Origin: Membranipora membranacea
Lineage: Eukaryota > Bryozoa > Gymnolaemata > Cheilostomatida > Membraniporidae
Direction of reading: 5' to 3'
NCBI GenBank assembly: GCA_914767715.1
Contig: OU612072.1
Location: forward strand, 23,126,001 to 23,190,000
Length of the DNA stretch: 64,000 nucleotides
Shown here: positions 42,201 through 52,157 of the stretch, piece after piece
How the letters are laid out: every line of letters starts with the position of its first letter
Position numbering within the stretch: the stretch's first letter is position 1
Made by a program: the position numbers and the translations under genes
The notes under the pieces: model-generated
What the model was told of the DNA's origin: nothing
The model's input: only the letters and a program-made list of their open reading frames with translations
Databases searched by the model: none

Positions 42201-45071
42201 TATGTCCAGTCATTTGGTTGTATTTAAGAATTGAAGATGATAGATTTAAAATTGAATATTGCTCTATTTTTCCGAAGAATCTGAAGACAGCTTTGTGTGC
42301 AGGGAGCCCCATGATTGGGAATATTATTAATATTCTTTAACGGTAGCTTAGATTTGATATCTTAATTTGACACTCTGCCCCTGTCAGATTTCACTCCAGA
42401 ACTTGACATGCATGCATTACACACAAGAATTGATGAATCAAGCTGCATAAACGATTCCCCGATGAGATAACCAATGTTGAATATGCAATCACTGATTTGC
42501 ATAGAGGAGGCGATTTCTGATTGCAATTAATGTACTCGTAAACTTATCATGTCACGAAAGAAGAATGACCAAGAATGATCGATGATTAGCTCAAAGAAAA
42601 TCCATGATTCTATGGCTAATGTTCTATCACCATAAAATTACTCCCTATCACAACCATTTCTTTGCAAGGCTGTGATATTATATATAGTGGTTATCAAAAT
42701 TTCATAACCACTATATATGTGAGTGGTTTCTTCATTTTTCACATTTAATGTTAAAAAATAATGAAACCACTTTCATTCCAAAGCTTCCGAACGGACTAAT
42801 TAGACCTTTGGGTCATTGTTGGCTTGGCCTGCAACTCATGATAGACTGCTAGTTGGAATGAAGCTTGTCGGAATTCGGAGTTGAAGGAACAAACTTGCTT
42901 ATGAAATGTGTGAGATACAGAGTCAATGGTTAATTACGCATTGTGGTTAGTCAATTCAGGGAGGGTCAATTCATGTTAGGATATATTCTTATGAGTTCTC
43001 TCTCCATAGAGTTTACTAAGCAAACAGTGGGCAACTCTCAAAAATATAAAAAGGTAGAAGACAACTCAAATAATAGTATACCAATATGGTTGAGTTAGGG
43101 AGGGTTAAGTGATAGGTTAAGCTATCAGTGGTTTAATGTGATGCTGTCACAGCACCGGTGCCATCATTATCACTACTAAATACTACAATCGATATTAACC
43201 ATTGACGGCTGCCACTGATCGGTACCAGATTGACGTATACTTATTGTAGGTTATTAGTTGCCATGTTTTCTTCTTTGTTTCAGTATTATTTACCAAATAC
43301 TGCGTGATACATCTGGTGACAAACGGTCAGAGATAGAGAACACTCCAGAGTTCATGAAGTTCAGTATCCTTAAAGACCTCGGTCCTGTCCTGAATCATTC
43401 AGGGAACATAGTATTCTATTGTCTTTGTAACAGCACATATAGGTAAGACAAATGTGTAAGGGGATGGGGCAGTGCCCGTCAATATCCACTTATGAATAAT
43501 TCATGAATTTGCCAAATTTTGATAAATTCATCAATAGCATACCAATTGAAATAACGGGTGATTGCATTTCAATGTTTTGTCTGATACATGACACATACAG
43601 CAGACTCATCTTTCAATAAATATCCTGCCCGACAGTCCCCTTAAACTATTTACTATTAATTTTCTTTTCACCAGGCGAATGTTTACCAGTACTCTCCTCT
43701 GTAAAAAGAAACAGTTCAGCGCTCACTCGAGAGGAACTCAAATCACTACAGTATCCACGCGACATGGTAAGAAGCTGTTATTTGCTGATGCCGACAGAGC
43801 TTTTGTTTATTCGACACAGCGGTCACTGTTTGGTGTGGTCGTTTATTTTCCACACGAATGTAGCCACAATGTATAAGTTTGGAAAGCCCTCATCGTGGTG
43901 CATTTGCGTTACGCTTGGCTTTCAGCATGTTGCATCATTGTAAAATTGTTTCAAACGTCTATGGTATTGTTATATGTCCGCTGTGTATTCTGGTAATTTC
44001 ACTACATCATGGTGTTCTTGTTTTTGTGGCTAACAAGTGAACTTTGCTTCATGCTTCATCTTTTATTATTTGCAATGATTACGTTTCGACGATTTAGAAT
44101 ACTTTGCTACATGTTTGACCACTTGTTACTTTGATTTTCATTTGTGATCTAGTTAAAAAGTCACACCAAATATATACGACAGAGATCGCTAATGTAACTG
44201 CAAATTATTGATATTGCTTTCAATCGAGCACAAAACTCCCCAAACTCAGTAACCTTGATCAGGAGATATTGACTCATTTTGTGACTTTTTGTGACTCTCA
44301 AATTTCACCTTTATGCAGAAACCCGTTCTTACCTCCTAGGCCTTGGATACCATTAAAGTGTTTGGTTCATCAAACTTTCGACTTCATACATTCATACATC
44401 CTCGGGCTCGGATACCACTAAAATGTGGATCAGCGAATTCTGAAAGTAACTTGTGTAACAATAGTTTGATTGAAGGCAAAGTCACAAAGCTGGAATGAAG
44501 CCTTATTTGCTTACAGTCATTTATTGCAGTTTGATCAAAGGGGTAAACTGTAGCTGGAGTTTAGTTTAGCTAGCTTTGAGTTAATCACTGTAAGTTGTTC
44601 GCAAGTTCAGGTAGGAGGCCATAAAAAGTAAAAAGATTGAGTTAATTCTCGCTCATATTGGATTACACTACTTCAAACTTGTGCAAAATAGCAATCTTCT
44701 AGGGTACATTCTACTATCTAGATGCTCATCTCAGATAGGCAAATTGATACCATTTTATAGTGTGCAATTATAAGATTAAATAGTACAAGATTGAATTATC
44801 TTATTATGTATTCATTATATTGTTACAGAGTATATGAGCAGACTTCGAGCAAGCAGACGTCCACAAGTCAAACATACCGAAGCTCAACACAACAAGCTGA
44901 ACATACCGGGTAGGGAGTCGTCTCCTTTCCTGAATAGTAACGGTACAGCTGACAGCAGACGAGTGTCGCTGGCTAGTTATAGTACTTATAGCAGGTTCTC
45001 TGATACATCTGATACACAACAAGAGAAAGAGCAGGTGCTCTGAAATATATATCTACAGCATTGTTAATAAA
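39276..45071 (+). CDS. Class A (rhodopsin-like) GPCR, FMRFamide-receptor-like; complete, 6 coding exons
   Basis: The 433-residue seven-pass receptor is coded by 39306-39772, 40240-40411, 41004-41200, 43284-43442, 43675-43766 and 44829-45043. The first exon begins after an acceptor (TTTTTTTACAG) at 39275, giving a short 5' UTR. The N-terminus carries Asn-X-Ser/Thr sites at residues 2, 9, 10 and 16. TM1 spans about 32-60, TM2 70-93 (LAMGIAD, Asp80), TM3 114-146, TM4 163-182, TM5 214-236, TM6 259-283 (FITCNIPA), TM7 303-325 (NHSGNIVFYCL). The CTLLRIR and NIPNWF segments and TM7 resemble protostome FMRFamide/neuropeptide receptors. Oddities: FRF (142-144) replaces D/ERY, and neither the TM3 nor the ECL2 cysteine is present. 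Ligand unknown; an FMRFamide-like peptide is only a family inference. Confidence 0.88.
39306..39772 (+). CDS. GPCR exon 1: N-terminus, TM1-TM3
   Basis: The start ATG (39306) follows an in-frame-free leader after the 39275 acceptor. It codes residues 1-155 and ends TGTCAGTG/GTGAGT in phase 2. Confidence 0.9.
39969..40212 (-). mobile_element. hAT-like MITE, copy 2 (inverted, in GPCR intron 1)
   Basis: The same family as 37994-38200 but in opposite orientation: it begins CAGGCCCGTAGTTCTAGGGG and ends AAACTACGGCCCTG. The pair brackets GPCR exon 1. A truncated third copy (CAGGGCCGTAGTTTCG) lies at 48307. Confidence 0.65.
40240..40411 (+). CDS. GPCR exon 2: TM4 and ECL2
   Basis: Acceptor CTGTTATAG. 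Codes W-CTLLRIRISIMLVFFVAV, NIPNWFTLRIYKRED and a Cys-free ECL2 ending YYFAYH; donor CAT/GTAAGC. A hAT-like element ends only 27 bases before this acceptor. Confidence 0.9.
41004..41200 (+). CDS. GPCR exon 3: TM5 to TM6
   Basis: Acceptor CTCTTACAG. Codes IIEIYVPFVVNLLLVIFLI, an intracellular loop 3 rich in Arg/Glu, and TM6 VMLIAIVIWFITCNIP. Donor GC/GTGAGT, phase 2. Confidence 0.9.
42012..42320. mobile_element. MITE candidate, about 309 bp
   Basis: Terminal inverted repeats TTCCATGATGGGGCTCCC and GGGAGCCCCATGATTGGGAA, with several internal GAAGAATG / GATTGAAGA motifs. The superfamily is not clear. Confidence 0.6.
42680..42718. repeat. Perfect 15-bp palindrome
   Basis: ATATATAGTGGTTAT, nine-base loop, exact reverse complement. 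Confidence 0.85.
43284..43442 (+). CDS. GPCR exon 4: end of TM6, TM7
   Basis: Acceptor TTTGTTTCAG. Codes IIYQILRDTSG, then TM7 GPVLNHSGNIVFYCLCNS. The NPxxY Pro is missing, as in many peptide receptors of this group. Donor AG/GTAAGA. Confidence 0.9.
43675..43766 (+). CDS. GPCR exon 5: proximal C-tail
   Basis: Acceptor TTTCACCAG. Codes RMFTSTLLCKKKQFSAHSR and a Thr/Ser-rich stretch, ending phase 1 at G/GTAAGA. It contains a possible palmitoylation Cys (LLCKKK). Confidence 0.85.
43767..44828 (+). other. GPCR intron 5: nothing recognised
   Basis: 1.06 kb without exon, repeat array or element that I can name. Confidence 0.55.
44829..45043 (+). CDS. GPCR exon 6: C-tail and stop
   Basis: Acceptor TATTGTTACAG. 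Codes EYMSRLRASRRPQVKHTE through a Ser/Thr-rich tail to EQVL and stop TGA at 45041-45043. The Ser/Thr clusters fit receptor-kinase sites. Confidence 0.87.
45066..45071 (+). terminator. Poly(A) signal of the GPCR gene
   Basis: AATAAA 23 bases after the GPCR stop codon, implying a very short 3' UTR of about 40 nt. Confidence 0.6.
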
Positions 45072-46235
45072 ATTCCTTTCGATCCCCGTAATCTTGTTTG
45101 TGTGTTTGAGGACGTATGTCCCCAAGATTTTCATGAACGTGAAATGCTCTTTCAACAATGATTCTTTCAACATGACAGTAAAAATTTGCAATTGAGCAGT
45201 ACGACTTATTCAAGTTGTGGGTATATTGAGAGTTAAAGGATGAGACAGAAAAATCACTTTTCTCAAGTTTTTATATTGTTTATATTCTGTGTTATCCGCC
45301 AATTTAACTGCTTACTATAGCTAAATCTCTCCTTTTTGTGTTTCTATATACAGAAAGATTTTGCACACGTTTTTATTTAAATTCCACTGCGCTGCTGTCG
45401 TTATTTCCAAAAATGACAATCAAATAAATAAATCATAAGATAGAAAAGATTGACATGCGCTTATGACAATATACTCTCGAGATCACAAAGAATTCAACTT
45501 GACAGCAGTGTAGTTATGTCACTAGATAATTTCATAATTTAACTTGAGAAGGCTAGTTCTTTTTAAAAGTGCATTATTTTCTGCCAGTACACAAAAAAAA
45601 ACAACCAGTAATCCCCATCAAGAAGTAGAGGGGTTGTTAGGTTATAATTTTGTATGCAGCAGAGCATGCATGCCGCACTTACTGTTTTGTACACAGCATG
45701 ATGATTGTATTGCAAAACATGACATTTTAGGGATGCAGAAACTTAGTCTTTCGATTATGAACAATTTCCGTCTATTGAAGATCACTATTTGTGTTTGAGT
45801 TAGAATGGTCTAAGAGGTATGCAGGATTTGGATGCAACATGCATGAGTTTCCATGCATACCTTGTACTTGGCTGTTAATTTACTGTAAGCTTATATGACT
45901 GTAAATGAATTTCATATTATATCTGCCTGAGATGAAGATACTTCACAGCTGGGAACACAGAGATCCTAAATCGTATTTTAATATTGTAGAGCACAAATGA
46001 CAATGACTATGTTGCAGTGGATGGCAATAGATCGTTGAACTCACAGCAACTTTATTCCTGGTAACAGCACTGAGTTTCCACACATTCTAAACTTCCCAAT
46101 GTGTTAGAATCAAAACTTGATTTATTTGATATATTCTATAGTGATACAATATTACAAATTGGTAGTTAAAGCAGATGGGATTTCAAGTCAGAAGTAGCAT
46201 TAAAATTAGAAATGATCATTCATAGGCAGATTACG

Positions 46236-48250
46236 ACTAGAACATCAACTAGACTTAGAGATCAGGTGAGAACTGAAGTATGACTAGAACATCAACTAGA
46301 CTTAGAGATCAGGTGAGAACTGAAGTACGACTAGAACATCATCTAGACTTAGAGATCAGGTGAGAACTGAAGTACGACTAGAACATCATCTAGACTTAGA
46401 GATCAGGTGAGAACTGAAGTATGACTGGAACATCAACTAGACTTAGAGATCAGGTGAGAACTGAAGTATGACTAGAACATCAACTAGACTTAGAGATCAG
46501 GTGAGAACTGAAGTACGACTAGAACATCATCTAGACTTAGAGATCAGGTGAGAACTGAAGTACGACTAGAACATCAACTAGACTTAGAGATTAGGTGAGA
46601 ACTGAAGTACGACTAGAACATCAACTAGACTTAGAGATCAGGTGAGAACTGAAGTACGACTAGAACATCATCTAGACTTAGAGATCAGGTGAGAACTGAA
46701 GTACGACTGGAACATCAACTAGACTTAGAGATTAGGTGAGAACTGAAGTACGACTAGAACATCATCTAGACTTAGAGATCAGGTGAGAACTGAAGTACGA
46801 CTAGAACATCAACTAGACTTAGAGATCAGAAGAGAACTGAAGTACGACTAGAACATCAACTAGACTCAGAGATCAGAAGAGAACTGAAGTATGACTGGAA
46901 CATCAACTAGACTTAGAGATCAGGTGAGAACTGAAGTACGACTGGAACATCAACTAGACTTAGAGATCAGAAGAGAACTGAAGTACGACTAGAACATCAA
47001 CTAGACTTAGAGATCAGGTGAGAACTGAAGTACGACTAGAACATAAACTAGACTTAGAGATCAGAAGAGAACTGAAGTACGACTAGAACATCATCTAGAC
47101 TTAGACATCAGGTGAGAACTGAAGTACGACTAGAACATCAACTAGACTTAGAGATCAGGTGAGAACTGAAGTACGACTAGAACATCAACTAGACTTAGAG
47201 ATCAGGTGAGAACTGAAGTACGACTAGAACATCATCTAGACCTAGAGATCAGGTGAGAACTGAAGTACGACTAGAACATCATCTAGACTTAGAGATCAGG
47301 TGAGAACTGAAGTACGACTAGAACATCATCTAGACTTAGAGATCAGGTGAGAACAGAAGTACGACTAGAACATCAACTAGACTTAGAGATCAGGTGAGAA
47401 CTGAAGTACGACTAGAACATCATCTAGACTTAGAGATCAGGTGAGAACTGAAGTACGACTAGAACATCAACTAGACTTAGAGATCAGGTGAGAACTGAAG
47501 TACGACTAGAACATCAACTAGACTTAGAGATCAGGTGAGAACTGAAGTACGACTAGAACATCAACTAGACTTAGAGATCAGGTGAGAACTGAAGTACGAC
47601 TAGAACATCATCTAGACTTAGAGATCAGGTGAGAACTGAAGTACGACTAGAACATCATCTAGACTTAGAGATCAGGTGAGAACTGAAGTACGACTAGAAC
47701 ATCATCTAGACTTAGAGATCAGGTGAGAACTGAAGTACGACTGGAACATCAACTAGACTTAGAGATCAGGTGAGAACTGAAGTACGACTAGAACATCATC
47801 TAGACCTAGAGATCAGGTGAGAACTGAAGTACGACTAGAACATCAACTAGACTTAGAGATTAGGTGAGAACTGAAGTACGACTAGAACATCATCTAGACT
47901 TAGAGATCAGAAGAGAACTGAAGTAAGACTGGAACATCAACTAGACTTAGAGATCATGTGAGAACTGAAGTACGACTAGAACATCAACTAGACTTAGAGA
48001 TCAGAAGAGAACTGAAGTACGACTAGAACATCAACTAGACTTAGAGATCAGGTGAGAACTGAAGTACGACTAGAACATCAACTAGACTTAGAGATCAGGT
48101 GAGAACTGAAGTACGACTAGAACATCAACTAGACTTAGAGATCAGGTGAGAACTGAAGTACGACTAGAACATCATCTAGACTTAGAGATCAGGTGAGAAC
48201 TGAAGTACGACTAGAACATCATCTAGACTTAGAGATCAGGTGAGAACTGA
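46236..48250 (+). repeat. 47-bp minisatellite, about 43 units
   Basis: The unit reads ACTAGAACATCAACTAGACT then TAGAGATCAGGTGAGAACTG then AAGTACG. Main variants are CAACTAG/CATCTAG and TACG/TATG, plus GATCAGGTGAG replaced by GATCAGAAGAG in at least six units. Spacing is almost perfectly 47 bp, so no long open frame is conserved (47 is not a multiple of 3). Nearly every unit contains CAG/GTGAG, a consensus 5' splice site. Confidence 0.97.
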
Positions 48251-48494
48251 GGGTGCCTGTGAGTGTTTAAATGTTCTTGGCATCAATGCATCTCATGGTC
48301 TATATCAGGGCCGTAGTTTCGAAAAAATCGTAGGGGGGGGGGGGTAAAAATCCAAAGGGGCTCAAAGCTTCATTAAGGAGGGTGCTGCAAGAAAATAGAA
48401 ATACCTGAGCCTGCTTTTGATTATTCAATAATGTTTCTTTCTTGTTGGTGAGCACAACTCCAAAAATGCTGATAACAAAATAGCATGTGGTGGT

Positions 48495-48555
48495 CTAGCC
48501 TGTTATCGCAAGCTTTGTTGTGGGGTAGGGGGTTCAACAAGCTTATCAAGACAGT
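48495..48555. repeat. Decayed copy of the 69-bp palindrome
   Basis: TAGCCTGTTATCGCAAGC... and CAACAAGCTTATCAAGACAG correspond to the arms at 34259-34327 with several changes. Confidence 0.6.
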
Positions 48556-49990
48556 TGGGGGTCACTCAAACATACTTGGCTATGTGACGGCACTTACCCA
48601 CTATGCCGCACACTGAGCGGTTACTAGGGCGAGTTGACGAGACTTTTAATTGCACACCAGCATCTTTATTGCTCTCTCAAACAACACACACTAAACTGAG
48701 TAAAAACTATCTCTTATAAAGTATTACCAAAAGGATGTGAAAATAGGATATCATATGATATCAATGAATTGCAAAAACTAGGTAACAGCAAAGCGATAAT
48801 TAATTGGCTCACACTCATCAAGACGGCAAAGCGTAACACCACAGACCAGGACACAGCCCATTATTCGGTCATTGTTATTGTAATAAATGTCCATTGAAAT
48901 GTCATTATTTCTGCCACTGGAAGTTGATAAGAAATGATTATTATTATGGCATTTCCAGTGACAGCCAGAATGGTCACTGTCATGACCTGATACATGACAG
49001 GTGATGACTGTCACAGCTAAATCAAACTGATGCATCAACTAATCCAACACACAAGATCATCTTGTAACATGGAAAGGTGAAAGATGATTTCCCACAATGC
49101 AATTCTAGATTGGAGAATTTTTTAAAGGGGATCAGAGGAAAATCCTAAATCCTATAATAATACAGATTGGTATTAAACCACAATGCATTATGGGATATTG
49201 CTGTAAGATGATTGAGACCCTGTTTTCAGTCGTTGTGTTAGGAAATGTAGAAATCATGACTATTAATTATTACCTAACATCAATTATAGAATTTTAGCAG
49301 ATCAAAGCCTATACAACAAAACCTGAAGATAAACCCATGAAACAATTTGAGCATAATATTGCGTAACAGGTGCATTAGGTATATCAATTTCAGCATGGTT
49401 GGTGTTGAAATGGTACAATAGCCCACCCAGTCCTTTATCGACCGCCTACAGCTGCAATCGCCATCCCGAACGCCGTATAGGCTGGCTGTACATAATAGCG
49501 TGCAAATATCCCCTATAATGGTGTGGAAATCCAAAGCGGTCAAAGTTTTAGTGGTCTATCATATACCTTCACGAAATGTTGTCCTTTTCCAACCAAAGTT
49601 GGGGGGGGGGGATGGAATTCAATTTCTTCGTTTTGTCCTATACTTAATTTTTCAATTTAGATCGTTAGACGTGATGATTGAGCAGAAATAATGACCACAT
49701 ACAGACTACACTCATCCCATCTAACAGTGGGAAGGCTATTATACATCTTGCAATGCTTTGTGGGAAGAGCTTTAATGATATTATATACTGATGAGAATTC
49801 AACCACTACATATGTATCATGGTATATTTCAGCAAGGTTTTGTGTGACCCGGTGTTAAGCAGTTGTCCTATAAAATGAAGAATTCATACCAGATAATTTT
49901 TTTAAAGCATTATGTCAAACGATCCTTCAAATCATTGTATTTAACAGATTGATGACCTTGAATATTCCTAAAAAAAAACGATGCTCGGTT

Positions 49991-50039
49991 TTATTCCAAG
50001 AACAAATAGCTATAATATAGCTATTTGCTCTTGGAATAA
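49991..50039. repeat. 24-bp palindrome
   Basis: TTATTCCAAGAACAAATAGC... and its reverse complement with one mismatch, almost no loop. Confidence 0.85.
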
Positions 50040-52063
50040 CATATATCATTTTTTATGTTATCATAGCCTTCAAGATGAGACAGTGTAGCGTGCAGGTACA
50101 TTCATTTACAAAATGTTCAGTACCATGATTTAGGCTCCAATGGGTACTAAGTATCAGCATTATATTTACAATCACTGTTTTACTAATATTTCTATGTCAT
50201 TTTTGCTCAATCAAAATAAGTGATGAGTTAGACAGAACATAGATAAATATGTCAATTATGTGTTTCAGCGCTTCCTAGTGGCTAGAAATGCTCTCAGAGC
50301 ATCAGCGGCCGAGTTCTATCCTGGACCCTGTTTGGGATCACACTGCCCTCAAACCCCCATGTGGATCGCTGGAGTACTTCGCACCCTTGAATCATTGTGA
50401 TGACGTGCAGTATCGCTGTAAATTGAAATCTCCGACTTTTGAGTTTAGATTTCTTAGCAAGTATTATATACTGTTTAACTAATATTTCTAAGCCATTTTT
50501 GCTTAATCAAACTAATTAATGAGTTAGACAGAATATAGACAAAGCTGTTACCTGTGCTGCAGAAGATTGCTGCTGCTATTCTGTATGAAATTCTATAAAA
50601 TCTATAAAATTATCTGCATCAAAGGGAGATTACTCCAAAAAACACATGCATCATTGCTTTTTCTATCACAGTGAGATGTTGTTGCGTCACAGTATTCAAT
50701 GAGGACAATTCTTGATAGGATATTTACTACACAGTGTCCAGTCTAGTGTCTAGTGTGATTTGTCTACGGCCACACAAATGTCAATGTCATGATACCAAAA
50801 ACTTTATTCACAATCACAGTAGTTTACAGGCCAATTTTTTCTGCCTTCAAGGTCATGACGAAAAATAAAGTCTTGCATACCAAAACACAAACTAGCATTG
50901 AGGAACTCTTCTGACTTCTCAATATCACCATACACGTATTAGCTATCAATTCAACCAAGTCTCTATTGAGAAAAGAATAAAATCCAGTTATAAGATTTTT
51001 CACGTCACAATACAGAAAATATAGGAACAAAACCATCATTCAGTTCAACACGCTTGACCTATTTTTAATGTAATAACGTATTATTGTCATCTTTAGTACC
51101 ATTTTTTTTATTTAATTGTTTACCTGACTGACACAAACAACATTCATGCATATCTCATGTAAATCACAATCTCATTGGTATCACATGATATACTGGTTGG
51201 ATGAATAAAATTTATATTATATTATTTTTGTTCTTATCTTTATAGTGCTCTGGTGTACTGGGCCAGCAAAAAGTCAAAATGTTTTTGGAGCAAGGAAAAA
51301 AATATCAACATTTGCTAGTAGGTTTTGAATAAATCAAAGATCTATCCAAAGTTTTCACGGACTGTAATATATTCTATGTCCCATCATTGCTCTGTAAGAT
51401 TGGTTCAGGTTGTAAAGCTTTTTATCTGTCAGACTAGAGTAACTGTACATTCTCCAAATGCATATTCTTCATATAATGTCTCTCCTTGCAAAAGTTTGAA
51501 AGTGAAAAAGAAATTTGTGTGGCACATTTTAATATTCTTAGTACATGTCAATTCAACTACGAACAATTCGGTAAACAGGTAACACTCATTGTGATATTGC
51601 TGAAGAAATACATAAAGCAACACTCAACAATGACTGCTTGTTTCAGGCACGCAATTTTAGTAGGCATTTGATATTGGATTTAAGTAGTACCAAGCATTGG
51701 ATATGGAACTTATATGATGTTGGTTACTTCACTAAACATTGTGAGTTAATGAATTAATAGTTTGTGTATGATACTGATGTTTTGACATACTGTCTTTTCA
51801 CACATTTGATTAGCCTGAGATAAGGTAGAGGTAAACAACTGGTGTAGAAATGTTGCAGATTGCGTCAAACCAACGAACATATTCTCAAACAATAACAAGA
51901 TTGAGGAAGATTGTTTTACTTAATGATAGTCGATCACATAACCAAGGGTGCAGTATGAACTTTCATCAAATTATCAAGCCTATTCAATGATCCCAAGAAA
52001 AATAGTGCATGTTATTCATACCGGCACCAGTTAACCTTCATAACCATTACATATTCTTTAGAT

Positions 52064-52157
52064 ATGATTCAATTACTTGTGCATATATTGCTGCTCTGCT
52101 TTTTCCAGGTGATAGTTATTGCTGGGCTGCTGATCCAATGTGGCTGTCAACTTGTTG
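52064..52157 (+). CDS. FN3-module gene exon 1: signal peptide
   Basis: ATG then IQLLVHILLLCFFQVIVIAG, a strongly hydrophobic leader ending ...CGCQLV plus phase-1 G at donor G/GTAAGT. It completes Asp with the AC that starts exon 2, which supports the join. Too short to appear as a long frame. Confidence 0.7.

Larger units (their letters stand above)
41201..43283 (+). other. GPCR intron 3 contents
   Basis: 2.1 kb intron containing a TIR element (42012-42320) and a palindrome (42680-42718). No exon is seen. Confidence 0.6.
45072..52063. other. Intergenic region with large minisatellite
   Basis: 7 kb between the GPCR and the FN3-module gene. It contains the 47-bp array (46236-48250), a truncated hAT-like copy (48307), a decayed copy of the 69-bp palindrome (48495-48555) and a palindrome at 49991-50039. 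A GC-richer patch near 49430-49540 has an open minus-strand frame without a family match. No gene is supported. Confidence 0.6.

Noticed and set aside
46236..48250. Protein-coding repeat domain
   Set aside because: A 47-bp period is not a multiple of three, and stop codons occur in all frames within a few units.
49280..49543. 87-aa minus-strand frame
   Set aside because: No domain, repeat or neighbour supports it; probably chance in a GC-richer patch.
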